64,000 nucleotides of DNA from Mytilus edulis. Lineage: Eukaryota; Mollusca; Bivalvia; Mytilida; Mytilidae. The position numbers were made by a program, and so were the translations under genes. The notes under the pieces are model-generated. The model made no database searches and was not told where the DNA came from. It worked only from the letters and a program-made list of their open reading frames with translations. Below are positions 33,351-44,805 of the stretch, piece after piece; the first letter of the stretch is position 1; each line of letters opens with the position of its first letter. The stretch spans positions 43,043,426 through 43,107,425 of the forward strand of contig NC_092349.1 in assembly GCF_963676685.1 (NCBI RefSeq), read 5' to 3'.

Positions 33351-34063
33351 TTCAAAGGTGCAACACCAGTGTTATCAGATCATGTGCTTTTGATGTAGCT
33401 GAACCGATTTTTTGGTTTTGATTTTGATGTTTCATATTGACCAGGTTCGTTTTAATATTGGTATATCACAGATCATTTTTTCCATATATTTCCAATATTC
33501 TGTACGCAATTCTTTTTGCATTGTTTGTTTCAACTTTTTTATATTTTTCGGGATATTTCTTCCTCTTTTGATAAGCTTTGATTTTCTTGTTGATAAGCTT
33601 ACGCAGTTTGTCTGTTACCCAAGGTAATCTAGTTTGTATGTCATGTATGTTATCATTTTGTGTTGTACATTTTTTTCTGTAGATTTTACACATAAAGCTT
33701 GCGGCCCTGACAATATCAAGTCCTTTAAGAACTAAAGGAACAAATCTCACCAATCCTTACATTGATATATAAAAAGTCGCTTGAAACTGGAGAAACACCT
33801 AAGGACTGGAAACATGCTAATGTTAATGTAGCCCCAGCCTTCAAAAAAGGGGGAAAATACAAACCCGTAAACTACAGGCCAATATCTTTAACCTGCATAT
33901 TGTTGCAAGCTCATGGAGCATATCATTACAAGTAGAATCATGTCTCATCTTGAAAAACACAATATATTATACGATCTTCAGCATGGCTTCAAAAAATCTA
34001 GGTCGTGTGAAACACTATTAATAGACTTCATTCAAGAACTAGCACAATCAAATAATAGTCAGT

Positions 34064-34993
34064 CAGGGGTACTACTTGTACAAATTATTTTAAATTACTT
34101 GAAGAAGCAATATTAATATACTTATACAAGTAAATTTGAAGGATACTTAACCAAGTGAATTTTATTTATTTGTATATAGGTTAAAAAAAATATTTGGTGA
34201 GTTATGTCCCTTAGACATTCAGATTTTTTTACTGTAGAAGCAAAAAAGTTATCCTATCTTTTTTTATTGAATTCTTAGGATTTCTTTGCTCAAATAGAAT
34301 TTCAAATTATCTGCCCTTTGCAGTTGTCTTTACTAATCATTTAACCCTCTTGCTGCCGACCGTTTTTCAAGGTTGCATTTCATATGCCGGAAAATACGAC
34401 AGCTCAACGTCTGTGACGTAACATGCTAAACAACCACGTCATTCGATATATGACGTCACAACAAAATGACCACTACATTTGGGACCAATTGGAGAAAAAC
34501 ATGACCCTGTTTATTCTTCTGTATTTTAATTGAAAGAGATACAGCATTGATAAGAAGCTGGAATAAATTTATCCATGGACATATATGTGTCCCTCCGGCA
34601 CTGCCGGTTTGGACATATGTGTCCCTCCGGCAGCAAGAGGGTGTAATTTCATGAACAATTAAAATCCCATTTGTCTATTATCTTCAGAACACTCAGCTCA
34701 TTTACAAGCCCCCAAGGATCAATTTTTGAAGGCCTTGTGCAAATACTTAAGATCTCTGTGAGCACTATCAGTTTCTTTGTTGAATTAATGAGATGAAACA
34801 TTGAACTCTAATAAAAAGGATATGAGCTAACCTGGGAAAAATTATTAAAGCCATGATTTTACATCTCAAAACTTGAGAATTTTTGTGAGAAAATTAAAGG
34901 CAATTTTATTTAAACATTATAATTAACTTATATGTCTATATTTTTTTTACTTCTTCAAGTAAATAAAAATAACTTGTACAAGTAGTACCCCTG
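34064..34993. mobile_element. hAT-like MITE inside LINE C
   Basis: Terminal inverted repeats of about 42 bp: CAGGGGTACTACTTGTACAA at the left and its complement ending CCCCTG at the right, with similarity continuing to 'TTACTTGAAGAAG'. CAGGGG ends are typical of hAT elements. The right flank ATAGTAAC resembles the left flank ATAGTCAGT, possibly a decayed 8-bp target duplication. LINE C coding resumes directly after it. No transposase. Confidence 0.8.
34345..34641. mobile_element. piggyBac-like MITE nested inside the hAT-like MITE
   Basis: 297 bp with perfect 14-bp ends CCCTCTTGCTGCCG and CGGCAGCAAGAGGG. TTAA precedes the left end (34341-34344); the right flank is TGTAA, an imperfect match to the TTAA target. 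An internal direct repeat 'ATATGTGTCCCTCCGGCA' is near the right end. Confidence 0.75.
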
Positions 34994-35225
34994 ATAGTAA
35001 CACACAAATTGACTTGATCATAATGGACTTCTCTAAAGTGTTTGACAAAGTCTCACATTGTCGCCTCCTTTACAAGCTCAAATTCTATGGTATTCAAAAT
35101 AACACACTAAATTGGATTCAGGCATTTTTACAAGACAGAACACAAACAGTTGTCATCAATGGCATTTCCTCCCATAACATCTGGTGTACCACAAGCATGA
35201 CAAGGAACCCAATACTGTTTCCATA

Positions 35226-35377
35226 CCCGTAGCCAGGGGGGTTCGGACGGGGTTCGTCCGAACCCCCCCTTGAAATCAAATAAGCACTGTTAAAGTCAAC
35301 GTTTTGTTCAAATTGTGACTGTTAAAGTCGAGTTCATGAGTCCAACGAACCCCCCCATGGAAATTCCTGCCTACGGG
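35226..35377. mobile_element. 152-bp CCCGTAG MITE inside LINE C
   Basis: Ends CCCGTAGCCAGG and CCTGCCTACGGG, with inner G6/C7 tracts (GGGGGGTTCG ... CGAACCCCCCC) and a small palindrome GTTCGGAC/GTCCGAAC. It interrupts LINE C between the catalytic-motif region and 'PEYLQPSKLRLFADD'. Confidence 0.7.
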
Positions 35378-35745
35378 CCTAGTTTCTTATCTATAAAAAT
35401 GACTAACTGACCGGAATACCTACAACCCAGCAAGCTTAGACTCTTTGCAGATGACAGCATAATTTACAAGGAAATAAAAACACAAGATGATTGTCATAAA
35501 CTACAACTTGATCGAGAATCAGCAGCTTGATGCGAGTCAGATTGGCTTATAAATGACATTTCACCCTTATAAATGTACCAACCTTACTATCTCACAAAAG
35601 AAAAATAACTACCGGCATAATTACATCCTCCACATTCACATCCTCCAATCAGTAACATCTTCAAAATATCAGCATTACCTTGCAATCCAATCTATAAAAG
35701 TGGAACAAACATATAGACAGTATAGTATCAAATGGGAACACTAAA

Positions 35746-35778
35746 CAGATCACTTGGTTTTTAAAACCAAGTGATCTG
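35746..35778. repeat. Perfect 16-bp-arm hairpin
   Basis: CAGATCACTTGGTTTT and AAAACCAAGTGATCTG face each other with a 1-nt loop, at the junction between the decayed LINE C coding sequence and the inserted segment that follows. Confidence 0.7.
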
Positions 35779-36143
35779 CGTACTGATGTTGTGTATCATC
35801 TTAACAACATGTTTTATTGTTCTTTTATTTGTTTTTGTTCTATTATTAAGATTACTTGTACTGTTGAATGGTTTTATGTGATATCCGTTTGACGTGGCTC
35901 GGTACTTATACATCTCGTCAATGTGTTTGTATTGGCTTTCATTTTTTTGTGATTTGTTTTGTATATGTGACTCTTTGTATTTCTTTTGTGCTTATAACGT
36001 GACTCTGTACTTTAAAAGATCCCGTCAGTATGATATTTGTCTATAATATGTCATATGTCATTATGATATATTTCTATAATGAATTACCATATATGTTGAA
36101 CCACAAACGTCAAAATCAATCAATGGCGTAGTGGAATAAACAA

Positions 36144-36662
36144 TTTTTGGATTCTCATAAATTCTATGTATAACTTTTGGACTAGTTTGAATCTCGGTCT
36201 ATTTCTGTAATTTATTCTTACATACTTTTGATTTTTTAACCCTGTATGCGTACATTGCCTATGAAATTTTTTTAAATTGTTTGTATTCACATTGAAAGAC
36301 AAATTTATGTGACGTATATAATTTTTCTGACGTCAGACACTCAAATCAATCCATGTGTTCTTAGACAGTAGATGTTTTTGTGTCCTGTTAAATTGTTTCT
36401 TTTAAAAGTTTTGGATTCTCATAAATTCTATGTATAACTTTTGGACTAGTTTGAATCTCGGTCTATTTCTGTAATTTATTCTTACATACTTTTGATTTTT
36501 TAACCCTGTATACGTACATTGTCTATATAGATTTTAAAATTGTTTGTATGCACATTGAACGACAAATTTATGTGACGTATATAATTTTTCTGACGTCAGA
36601 CACTCAAATCAATCCATGTGTTCGTAGATAGTAGATGTTTTTGTGTCCTGTTAAGTTGTTAT
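36144..36662. repeat. Two direct repeats of ~260 bp (period 264)
   Basis: Units at 36148 and 36412 both start TGGATTCTCATAAATTCTAT and end 'GTTTTTGTGTCCTGTTAA', with few differences. Probably a duplicated non-coding part of an inserted element; no ORF conserved between units. Confidence 0.85.
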
Positions 36663-36749
36663 ACGATGATGACTGATGTACCCATATTTTGACTATTTTA
36701 TTAATTGTGACTGTTTATTTAACGCATCATGTAAATGTAGCGGAATTTG

Positions 36750-36970
36750 ATGAGACTGTTATTAAAGTGAGAGGGTTAGCGCTATAGAACCAGGTTTAAT
36801 CCACCATTTTCTACATTTGAAAATGCCTGTTCCAAGTCAGGAATATGACAGTTCTTGTCCATTCGTTTTTGATGCGTTTTGTTTTTTGATTTTGCCATGT
36901 GATTATGGACTTTTCAAATTGATTTTCCTCTGAGTTCAGTATTTTTGTGATTTTACTTTTTAATGTTACA
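36750..36970 (+). repeat. Family A interspersed repeat
   Basis: Contains 'GTTCCAAGTCAGGAATATGA' and the full T-rich half. Within the LINE C disrupted region, just before its C-terminal coding resumes. Confidence 0.7.
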
Positions 36971-37576
36971 AACACAGAAACAAAATCCAGAGCATACCAG
37001 GCACTAGTAAGACCCAAACTGGAATATAGTTTTAGTGTCTGGGACCCCCATATGAAAGAACAACAGATACATTAAGAAAAGGTACAAAGACAAGCTGCTC
37101 TTTATGTACACAACAAATACAATTACACTGGCAGTGTCACAAACATGCTAAATCAGTTGAAATGGCCACCAATAGCTGAAAGACACTTAAAAACCAAACT
37201 TATTTTATTTTATAAAGTAATACATTGTCTTGTAGCCATTCCATCGCATATTCTTAAACTAACAGACAGCAGAACAAGACAAAATCATACTCAGACATAC
37301 AGACACATCCAAACTTCCAAGGACACATACAAATGGTAATACTTCCCACGAACAATTATTCAATGGAACTTACTACCATAAACAGTTATTGAAACCACCA
37401 CTGTTGACAGCTTTAGAGATCGGCTAACACCAGCTGTTCTCTCGAGCTTCAAATAAACAAACTCAAACCAAAATTTGTAAATATATTTTTAGTCTGACAG
37501 TCAGTTTAAACAGATCCTATGATTTTCAACAGTGCTGCTAACTATTAAGCACTAATAACGTATGCATTTTTTGTAG

Positions 37577-40500
37577 TCAAAGAAGAGAGGATTGAGTGTA
37601 GAAGAGAAGAGAACAAGAATGATGGAGTTCTTTTTTGAAAAGGTAATTAATTATAACTTGGAATATTATTTTGGAAAGATTTAGGCCCCCCTTTTTGTTG
37701 TAAAATTTTGGTTGATTATATAGGGAATCACTGGAGCATGACTGGACAAGCCCCCTCCCCTTAGGTCAGTCAGCGGTCCTATCCCATTGCAAAAAGTTCT
37801 GGTTCTGCCACTGCATGATGATCAATGTTTACATATAGTTGGTCTTGTAGACTATTAATGGACATGAAAGACATGATGGAGTCCACATGACATCTACATA
37901 TTATTTCAGAAATTATTGGGGTGTGAAAAATGCAATAATCATTTTAAACTTGGGGTTGGAATCTTTTTATATGATTGTATGAATTAAACAGGATTTTTTC
38001 TCAAAATCACGACAAAATTAATAATCCCATTTTTATCTAAAATGACTAAATTGCCATAATAAATCAAGCAATAATTTCTGATTTTACAGTATCAGAAAAA
38101 TTTTCATGCCGGCTCATTCATAGAAATTTGGGTTTTGCATTTAGAGGACAAAATCGATGATTCTTCAAATTCTTCTTAGTAATGTATTACAAAATTAACA
38201 GAAATTGTAGTGACAGAATTAATTTTTACGGGATATGTCCTGTTGGTCCTGTGCTCATTTCAAGGACTGCAGACTATATTCTAGATATATTGTCATACCA
38301 GACAAGTGTGCACAGCAGACAAACACTAAATGTTGAGGCCTGTTTTGAATACATTTACATTTATATTCTTATTAACAAATGAAAATTTCAGTTTTTATTC
38401 TGCCAAAACCTGCCATGATATTTTAATCCCAAGGAAGAATGTTTTAACTTAATGGTTTTAAGTAGATTTTTTTTTTTTTACTTTTATCGATACATCCATT
38501 TGTATGTCATATGTATGTAAAAGTCTCTCATAACTTTTTCGAGAGTGGCTATCAAATGTTTCTAAGATTGTTTTGTACTTTTAAATACCAGTAAAACATG
38601 ATGTAGATATTGTATTCACATTTTTATTGTACATGAAGAGAGGTGAAAACTATAATAAAATATTTGATTTGATTTGATTTTTGTACATAATTGTAGATAA
38701 TTTTTAATATTTGCAGAAGGACGTGTTTCTGTTGAAAGAATTAGAGAAGCAATGTCAGAAAGAGAAAGGTATTACATCAATGTCTGTCAAGGAGATTGTG
38801 ACGAGTCTGGTAGATGATGGTATGGTCGACAACGATAAAATTGGAACATCCGTCTACTTTTGGGCATTTCCTAGTAAAGCTAGTCAGAATGTAAATATTG
38901 GCTTCATTATTGTTTGATTAATCTTTGTCAGGATCAAGACTAGAGTGTTGATGCACAAATTTTTGTAATGTTTTAAATACAGATATTGCATTAAAAAGGT
39001 TACATGATAAGTAAAGTTTCAAAACTTTCATTTTAAATTTTGTTAGCATTACATTTTTTGTAATTGTATACAGCATTAAATGATATTTTTCGAAATAAGG
39101 GTAATATTTTTATTAATAAAAGGAGATATGGGATTAATTTCAATGTGACAGCAAGCCTTCAATGTCACAGTTTTGTTTGCTACATGTAATGAATGAATGA
39201 ATGAATTTTATTTCTCATTAACTACAAAATACATAGTTACAGAGAATATATATATGTATAAACAACTTATCCATAATGGCATTAAAATTATGTAATAATT
39301 TTGAACCAATTGTAGGTATTGATGTCAGATTTCCCCCTAAACATGATCATTATGATAAATCACAGATCCTAGAAAAAATTAACAAACTATCTTTATTTCC
39401 ATATTACAAGATGACCTGATACAATCTAAATATATATAACAAGATGACCTGATAAATCGTAATATATATAACAAAATAAATTTCATTATGGAATCAGTAT
39501 AAAACATGTTGTTTTTTTTACATACAATTAAAAAGTTTCTTTTATTGTAATTTTTTATCACTCAGAATTTAACTTTTTCAAAGTAATCATTAATTTGTTT
39601 ATGGTAGTAAAATGTATGTCAATATTTTTTCTTTGAATTTTTACAGCGAAAAAGAAAATTACTGGATTTAGAAAACAGAATTGAAGAATTAGACTCAAAA
39701 AAGCAATCACTGTCAGATGCCATAGAAAAAGCTAAAATGGGAAAAGAGGAATCTGTAAGTGGTCTTTTTTATTTTTAATTATATTGTTGGGTTTCTTTTT
39801 AATCTTTCAAGTTCCACCTTTTTATGATGAAGCTAATTTGAGTGTCTTATTTTGTATATACTGAGTTTGTTTATGGTATAATGCATACTACTTAAACTAT
39901 TTACAATTATGTATATTAACAATATGATTATGTTTAACATGTTATAAATCAATTCTGAATTATATTTTTATTTACATGATTTAGTAAGAAGTGGTTACAA
40001 TAACTTTTTTTTTAAGATGTAAGTGTATCCAAAAACAATTGTAAGGGTCAGAAACCAGGGTTTGTACGAATACTCTGAAATGCACATATCTATTTTTGCC
40101 TTATTGCAACTTGATTTTTTTGAAAAGTTCTAATACTGTTTGTAATTTGTGTAACATTATTAACTTTCATCTTTTGATTTAGGATTCCAGAACAGAACTG
40201 TTATCTGCCTTAACAGAGAAAAGAACAGAAAAATCTCATCTTATGTCAGAAATAGAAAAATACAAAGAATGTGACCCAGAGGTTGTAGAGGGGGTAAAGA
40301 AACAGGCAGAGATATCTAAAGACGCTGCTAACAGATGGACAGGTATGAAATAAGGGTTAAAAAAGATAAAAAAAAGAAGTTGGGGTACGAAATTTTTGTA
40401 GAAATTTATCAGAAATGTTAAAAGCTGCTGCTGAGGCCATAAAAAAGATTATATTTGTTTGCCCTAACCCTACCTACCAAACAATAGTAGCCTACTAAAA

Positions 40501-40802
40501 AGCTTTTATTGACCTGATGTGATTTTTTTTTTAAATCAGATAGGCATGAAGATCAAAAAACATTTGACACTTTAATTTCTCTTTGTCCAAAAAAATAAAG
40601 AAAATGCCTACCTACCAACCCACTGTTTCAACCTTTGGGTAGGGTTTGCTCATGTACAATAGTTTGTATTTTAATTATACAATTTATTTTTTCAGACAAC
40701 ATTTTTTCAGTTAAATCATGGATCAAGAACAAGTTTAGTTTTGAAGAAAGTGTGATAGATAAACAGTTTGGTATTCCAGCAGATTTTGACTATATTGAGT
40801 GA
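37577..40802 (+). CDS. MND1: MND1, meiotic recombination factor (all but the first exon)
   Basis: MND1 pairs with HOP2/PSMC3IP and stimulates DMC1/RAD51 strand exchange in meiotic nuclei. Exons 37577-37642, 38717-38890, 39647-39754, 40183-40342 and 40696-40802 join in phase to 204 codons plus TGA. With an ATG from an upstream exon this gives 205 residues, the length of human MND1. Winged-helix N-terminus: '[19 protein letters not shown]', '[20 protein letters not shown]', '[14 protein letters not shown]'. Central coiled coil (residues ~85-150). Conserved end: '[13 protein letters not shown]', '[20 protein letters not shown]', '[11 protein letters not shown]'. The first exon must end in phase 0, probably right after the ATG, and lies left of 37577. 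Intron 1 then contains LINE C and perhaps more. No lesions, so functional. Confidence 0.95.
39182..39275 (-). mobile_element. LINE 3' end with (ATTC)n tail
   Basis: TGAATGAATGAATGAATTTT on the plus strand reads on the minus strand as AATAAAATTCATTCATTC, a typical 3' end of CR1/L2-like LINEs. Only the last ~90 bp remain. In the MND1 intron after 38890. Confidence 0.4.
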
Positions 40803-40912
40803 AGAAAGTGTAATAAACAAACCATTTAGTATTCCTGCAGATTTTGACTATATTGAGTGAAGAAAGTGTATTTAACTAACACTTTGGTATTCCAAAAGAT
40901 TGTGAATACTAA
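40743..40912 (+). repeat. Three tandem ~58-bp copies of the MND1 terminal coding sequence
   Basis: Unit 1 (40743-40800) is the real end of the CDS ('[19 protein letters not shown]'). Unit 2 (40801-40858) repeats it with substitutions and also ends 'GATTTTGACTATATTGAGTG'. Unit 3 (40859-40912) is more diverged. The duplicates begin at the stop codon and lie in the 3' UTR. Confidence 0.85.
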
Positions 40913-40980
40913 TATATTATGTGAAAGTAAAAAAAAAAAACAATTGATGCTAAGTTTGTTGAGAAATTAGAGATGTGCAC

Positions 40981-41094
40981 AATCTAATTAAGATTAAATC
41001 CTTGAATTCCTCTTGTTCTGACATGTCGTGCATAAAGCCTTGATGCCAACATATCAGAACAAGAGGAATCCAAGGATTTAATTTTAATTAGATT
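40981..41094. mobile_element. Foldback element in MND1 3' UTR with ~12-bp target duplication
   Basis: 46-nt arms (AATCTAATTAAGATTAAATC ... and its complement), about 43 of 46 matching, around a ~20-nt loop. Flanking direct repeats GAGATGTGCACA at 40970-40981 and 41095-41106. In a transcript it would form a stable stem. Confidence 0.8.
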
Positions 41095-41223
41095 GAGATG
41101 TGCACAGATAAATTTTGCTAATACATGTACCTGGATAAAATCATGATCAATAATAGAGTTTAGTCTGTATAAAGTTATTTCTGTAGAAAGTGTCTTTTAT
41201 ATGTGCCGTGACTATTAACATGA

Positions 41224-41229
41224 AATAAA
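41224..41229 (+). terminator. Candidate MND1 poly(A) signal
   Basis: AATAAA about 420 nt after the MND1 stop, downstream of the foldback element. Other AT-rich variants follow, so this is only the first canonical hexamer noticed. Confidence 0.35.
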
Positions 41230-43415
41230 CCTTTGCAAGCTAAACACCTACCTACCTCACTCAAAATTGTATTACCTGAGGGATGTATATAGACAGGTTC
41301 ATTATGTTGAAATTTTTTAACCTGAATCTTTTTTTTTTACCTTCAAAATTTATCTGTGAGTCCCACTGATTGTTTGCATTTTGCAGAAATACATATGTGA
41401 AGCATGTTAATAAAATGAAAACTCGGATAATAAATCATGCAACATCTCTTTGAAAAATTAAGTTTGAATTGACCAGTCTACATGGTCTAAAACTTTAGCT
41501 GTAATAGCAACCTATCATTTATGACTGTTTTGATAGTTTCTCATTAAACCAATACAATCAGGTAATAAGCTTGATGCCATTAATAGACTACAGGATTGAA
41601 TAATGACAATATTGATATAACATGTACCATTTTAATTTGTTTTAGTTTTTGTATAAGACTTTTTATCATTGTTTGTTGAATGTGTTAATGTTGTATTTAT
41701 TAAAGTAAATTAGAAAAAGAATATGTGTCATTTGAAAGTTGCTTGCAAAAAACATGATTTAGAAAGTAATTTTCATAAACAAGTATGTATTGAACAGATA
41801 GGGTTTCCCTGTAAATGAAACTATCATCACTAGTTCCCCAATAGGGATTTTATAACAGGATTTTCATCATCATTGCTGTTTTTGTGCTTATATATATATA
41901 TGAAAATGATAAGATGTGTTATGATTGCCAATGAGTCACCTATTTTATCATATAGAATAGAACTTATATTTTGTCATATGAAATGGAGAATACATTATTT
42001 TGTCACATATTATGGGGAAGTGCATGCGTCCTATGACAATGTCAAAAGTAATTTAACTTCCAGAAAAGTGTTAAATGGAAGAAAATCAGATTTATTTTTT
42101 GGTGTCATTATGGAGATTTAACTGATTTTTGCCCAAATAAACAATGATATCACAAAAACACATTTGTTAAAGAGCACAAGGGCAGCCCAAAATATATTTT
42201 TTGTTGATAAGATGATGAGAAAAACATTTCAAAATAAAAAAAATATTTGGAAAGGTCTTGCATCTAACAAATTTTGTGTAATTTGTCCATTTTACAATTT
42301 TTGTTTACAGTTTTATATAATACTGTGACAATATACATTGGATCCAACACATTATTTTTTTCAAAATTTTTATAGCTAAGAACTTGTTAATACCGCTCCA
42401 ATAAGAGATTAGGCAGTACACAGGTTTATCTGGACTTCACAAGCCACTATCAATGCCCTATTGTCCACATCAAAAATGACCTTAAAAGTAACTTGGAGTT
42501 CATGTCATAATGACACATCTAGACAAATTTAAAGTTAAAGAAAATGAAACTTCTGCAACTAAAACAAGAAAAAGTCTTTGGAGAAAAGATCAAAATTGCA
42601 ATTGTTGAACCCAAAAACAATTTACAACAATTTATACAAATTCACTCCAATCGAAAACCACAAGAAGTAAATTTGGTAGAGGATCATCTTGGAAATATTC
42701 CTCTACCAAGCAGCTTACTTATCTGAAGAAAGATGCTGTTATATTTTACAAAAAGTAATGAATAATACAGATTTTTAATTTTTTTGATTAAATTTTTACC
42801 TGTTGCTGCTTTTTCTATGGTGGGTGCAGCTATTGGTATATTTGCCAGAAGATATAATTATAAATAAGATTTGTATGAGTGTCAATGAGACAACTCTCCG
42901 TCCAAGTCACAATGTTGATACATGGATATTTCATACATTATATAATGATGCTTTATATTTCAAAGTATCGACCTTTCATTTGTTCTGGTTTTCAAATTTA
43001 GTGAAACTGTGCAGTGAATGCCAAATAAATCGTTTTTTTACAATTTAAGTCTTTCCTTGTTAGTAACTGGAAACACGAATTTCGATCATGGATCAGTTAT
43101 CTGCTTACAGAATTCTTATATTTCAGATAACAATAGGTCAACTATATTTGGTACATTGGATGAAATTTATGTCAATATGTCCTTCCACGACTAATGTTGA
43201 AAATTCTTTTTTGAATGTTTTGTTCATAATTCAGATACTATTAGCATCAGGTGTATGGAATGATCCTGATGGAATCTTTTTTCAATTTTTTATTCAGTTT
43301 GAATTTGATCAAATTTTCTTAACATTTTTAATGCATGTTTGGTTTTTAGAGTTAAACATTATTTTTCAAATGTATTAACTAATGTCGTACTGAGGATGCA
43401 GGAAACCTTTCACTT
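41230..43415. other. Non-coding stretch after MND1
   Basis: AT-rich with several short open frames (for example 42544-42726, 43088-43378), none with recognisable motifs or splice context. A fragment of the common 'GAGACAACTCTCC' repeat is at 42885. Nothing supported. Confidence 0.35.
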
Positions 43416-43419
43416 TTTT

Positions 43420-44805
43420 AGCTCACCTGGCCTAAAAGGCCATGTGAGCTTTTCTCATCACTTGGCGTCCGTCGTCGTCGTCGACGTCGTCGTCGTCGTC
43501 GTTAACAATTTTTCAAACATCTTCTCCTCTGAAACTAATGAATGGATTTGAATGAAACTTAACATGAGTGTTCCTTAGTATATCCTGCACAAAATCTGCG
43601 CTTCGATTTTTGATCCGTCAAAAAACATGGCCGCCGTTACTTAAAATAGAACATAGGGGTCAAATGCAGTTTTTGGCTTATATCTCAAAAACGAAAGCAT
43701 TTAGAGCAAATCTGACATGGGGTAAAAATGTTCATTAGGTCAAGATCTATCAGCCCTGAAATTTTCAGATGAATCAAACATCCAATTGTTGGGTTGCTGC
43801 CACTTAATTGGTAATTTTAAGGAAATTTTGCAGTTTTTGGTCATTATCTTGAATATTATTATAGATAAAGATAAACTGTAAACAGCAAAAAAGATCAGCA
43901 AAGTAAGATCTACAAATAAGTTAATTTGACCAAAATTGTCAATTGACCCCTTAAGGGGTTATTGTCCTTTAATGACAATTTTTCACAATTTGTTCATCAT
44001 ATTTGCTAACTTTAAAAAATCTTCTTCTCTGAAACTACTGAATGGATTTGGTTAAAACTTAGCATGGTTGTTCCTTAGATTATCCTGCACAAAGTGTGTG
44101 CTTTGATTTTTGATCCGTCAAAAAACATGGCCGCCGTTACTTAAAATAGAACATAGGGGTCAAATGCAGTTTTTGGCTTATATCTCAAAAACGAAAGCAT
44201 TAAGAGCAAATCTGACATGGAGTAAAAATGTTCATTAGGTCAATATCTATCAGCCCTGAAATTTTCAGATGAATCAAACATCCAATTGTTGGGTTGCTGC
44301 CACTTAATTGGTAATTTTAAGGAAATTTTGCAGTTTTTGGTCATTATCTTGAATATTATTATAGATAAAGATAAACTGTAAACAGCAAATATGATCAGCA
44401 AAGTAAGATCTACAAATAAGTCAATTTGACCAAAATTGTCAATTGACCTCTTTAGGAGTTATTGCCCTTTAAAGACTTTTTTCACAATTTGTTCACCATG
44501 TTGACTTACTTTAAAAAATCTTCTCTTATGAAACTGCTGTATCAATTTCAGCCAAACTTAGGCTAAATGAGTTTCAGAGTTTCAGAGTATCTAGTATAAA
44601 TTTTATATTTCATTTCCTTGTATGTCAAGAAACATAGCTCCTATGGCTAAAATAGAACATAGGAGAAAATGATTTTTTTTTGCTTTTGAAGAAAATAGGA
44701 CGATTCAAAGAACATTTAAATAAATTGAAAAGCCAAAATAATCATTGATGAGAGATTAAACCAAAAAAATTCAGGTGAGCGATTCAGGCTCTTGAGAGCC
44801 TCTTG
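43420..44805 (+). repeat. AGCTCACC hairpin-capped repeat, copy 1
   Basis: Begins with a hairpin (AGCTCACCTGGCC ... GGCCATGTGAGCT), then a GTC-microsatellite (43468-43502). About 2.6 tandem units of ~500 bp follow (each with 'CTTCTCCTCTGAAAC', 'AAACATGGCCGCCGTTACTT', 'TGTTGGGTTGCTGCC'). It ends in CAGGTGAGC and a second hairpin AGGCTCTTGAGAGCCT. The short frames across it are not genes. Confidence 0.85.

Larger units (their letters stand above)
32640..37480 (+). mobile_element. LINE C: CR1/Jockey-like retrotransposon with inverted 5' part and nested insertions
   Basis: Plus strand from ~33686: 'KACGPDNI', 'SLETGETPKDWKHANV', 'KYKPVNYRPISLTC', 'MEHIITSRIMSHLEKHN', 'LQHGFKKSRSCETLL', 'IIMDFSKVFDKVSH', 'SKLRLFADDSIIYKE', then the thumb 'RAYQALVRPKLEYSFSVWD' near 37000 and the C-terminus to ~37450. 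Minus strand 33750-32680 carries the region normally just before it: 'LPWVTDKLRKLINKKIKAYQ', then 'NTGVAPL', then 'DGKLVTDTEEKANILNQQF' and 'ITEAGITKLLSNL'. The inverted part stops where the forward part starts. Insertions: 32861-33350, 34064-34993 (with 34345-34641 inside), 35226-35377 and about 35745-36985. Stops and shifts make it inactive. It lies in the region before MND1 exon 2. Confidence 0.85.

Noticed and set aside
42544-43378. Short plus-strand frames downstream of MND1
   Set aside because: AT-rich low-complexity peptides with no recognisable domain, signal or splice logic.
43420-44805. Helitron identity for the AGCTCACC repeats
   Set aside because: End hairpins are suggestive, but the termini are CTAG in one copy and CTTG in another and no TC start is visible; kept as unclassified.
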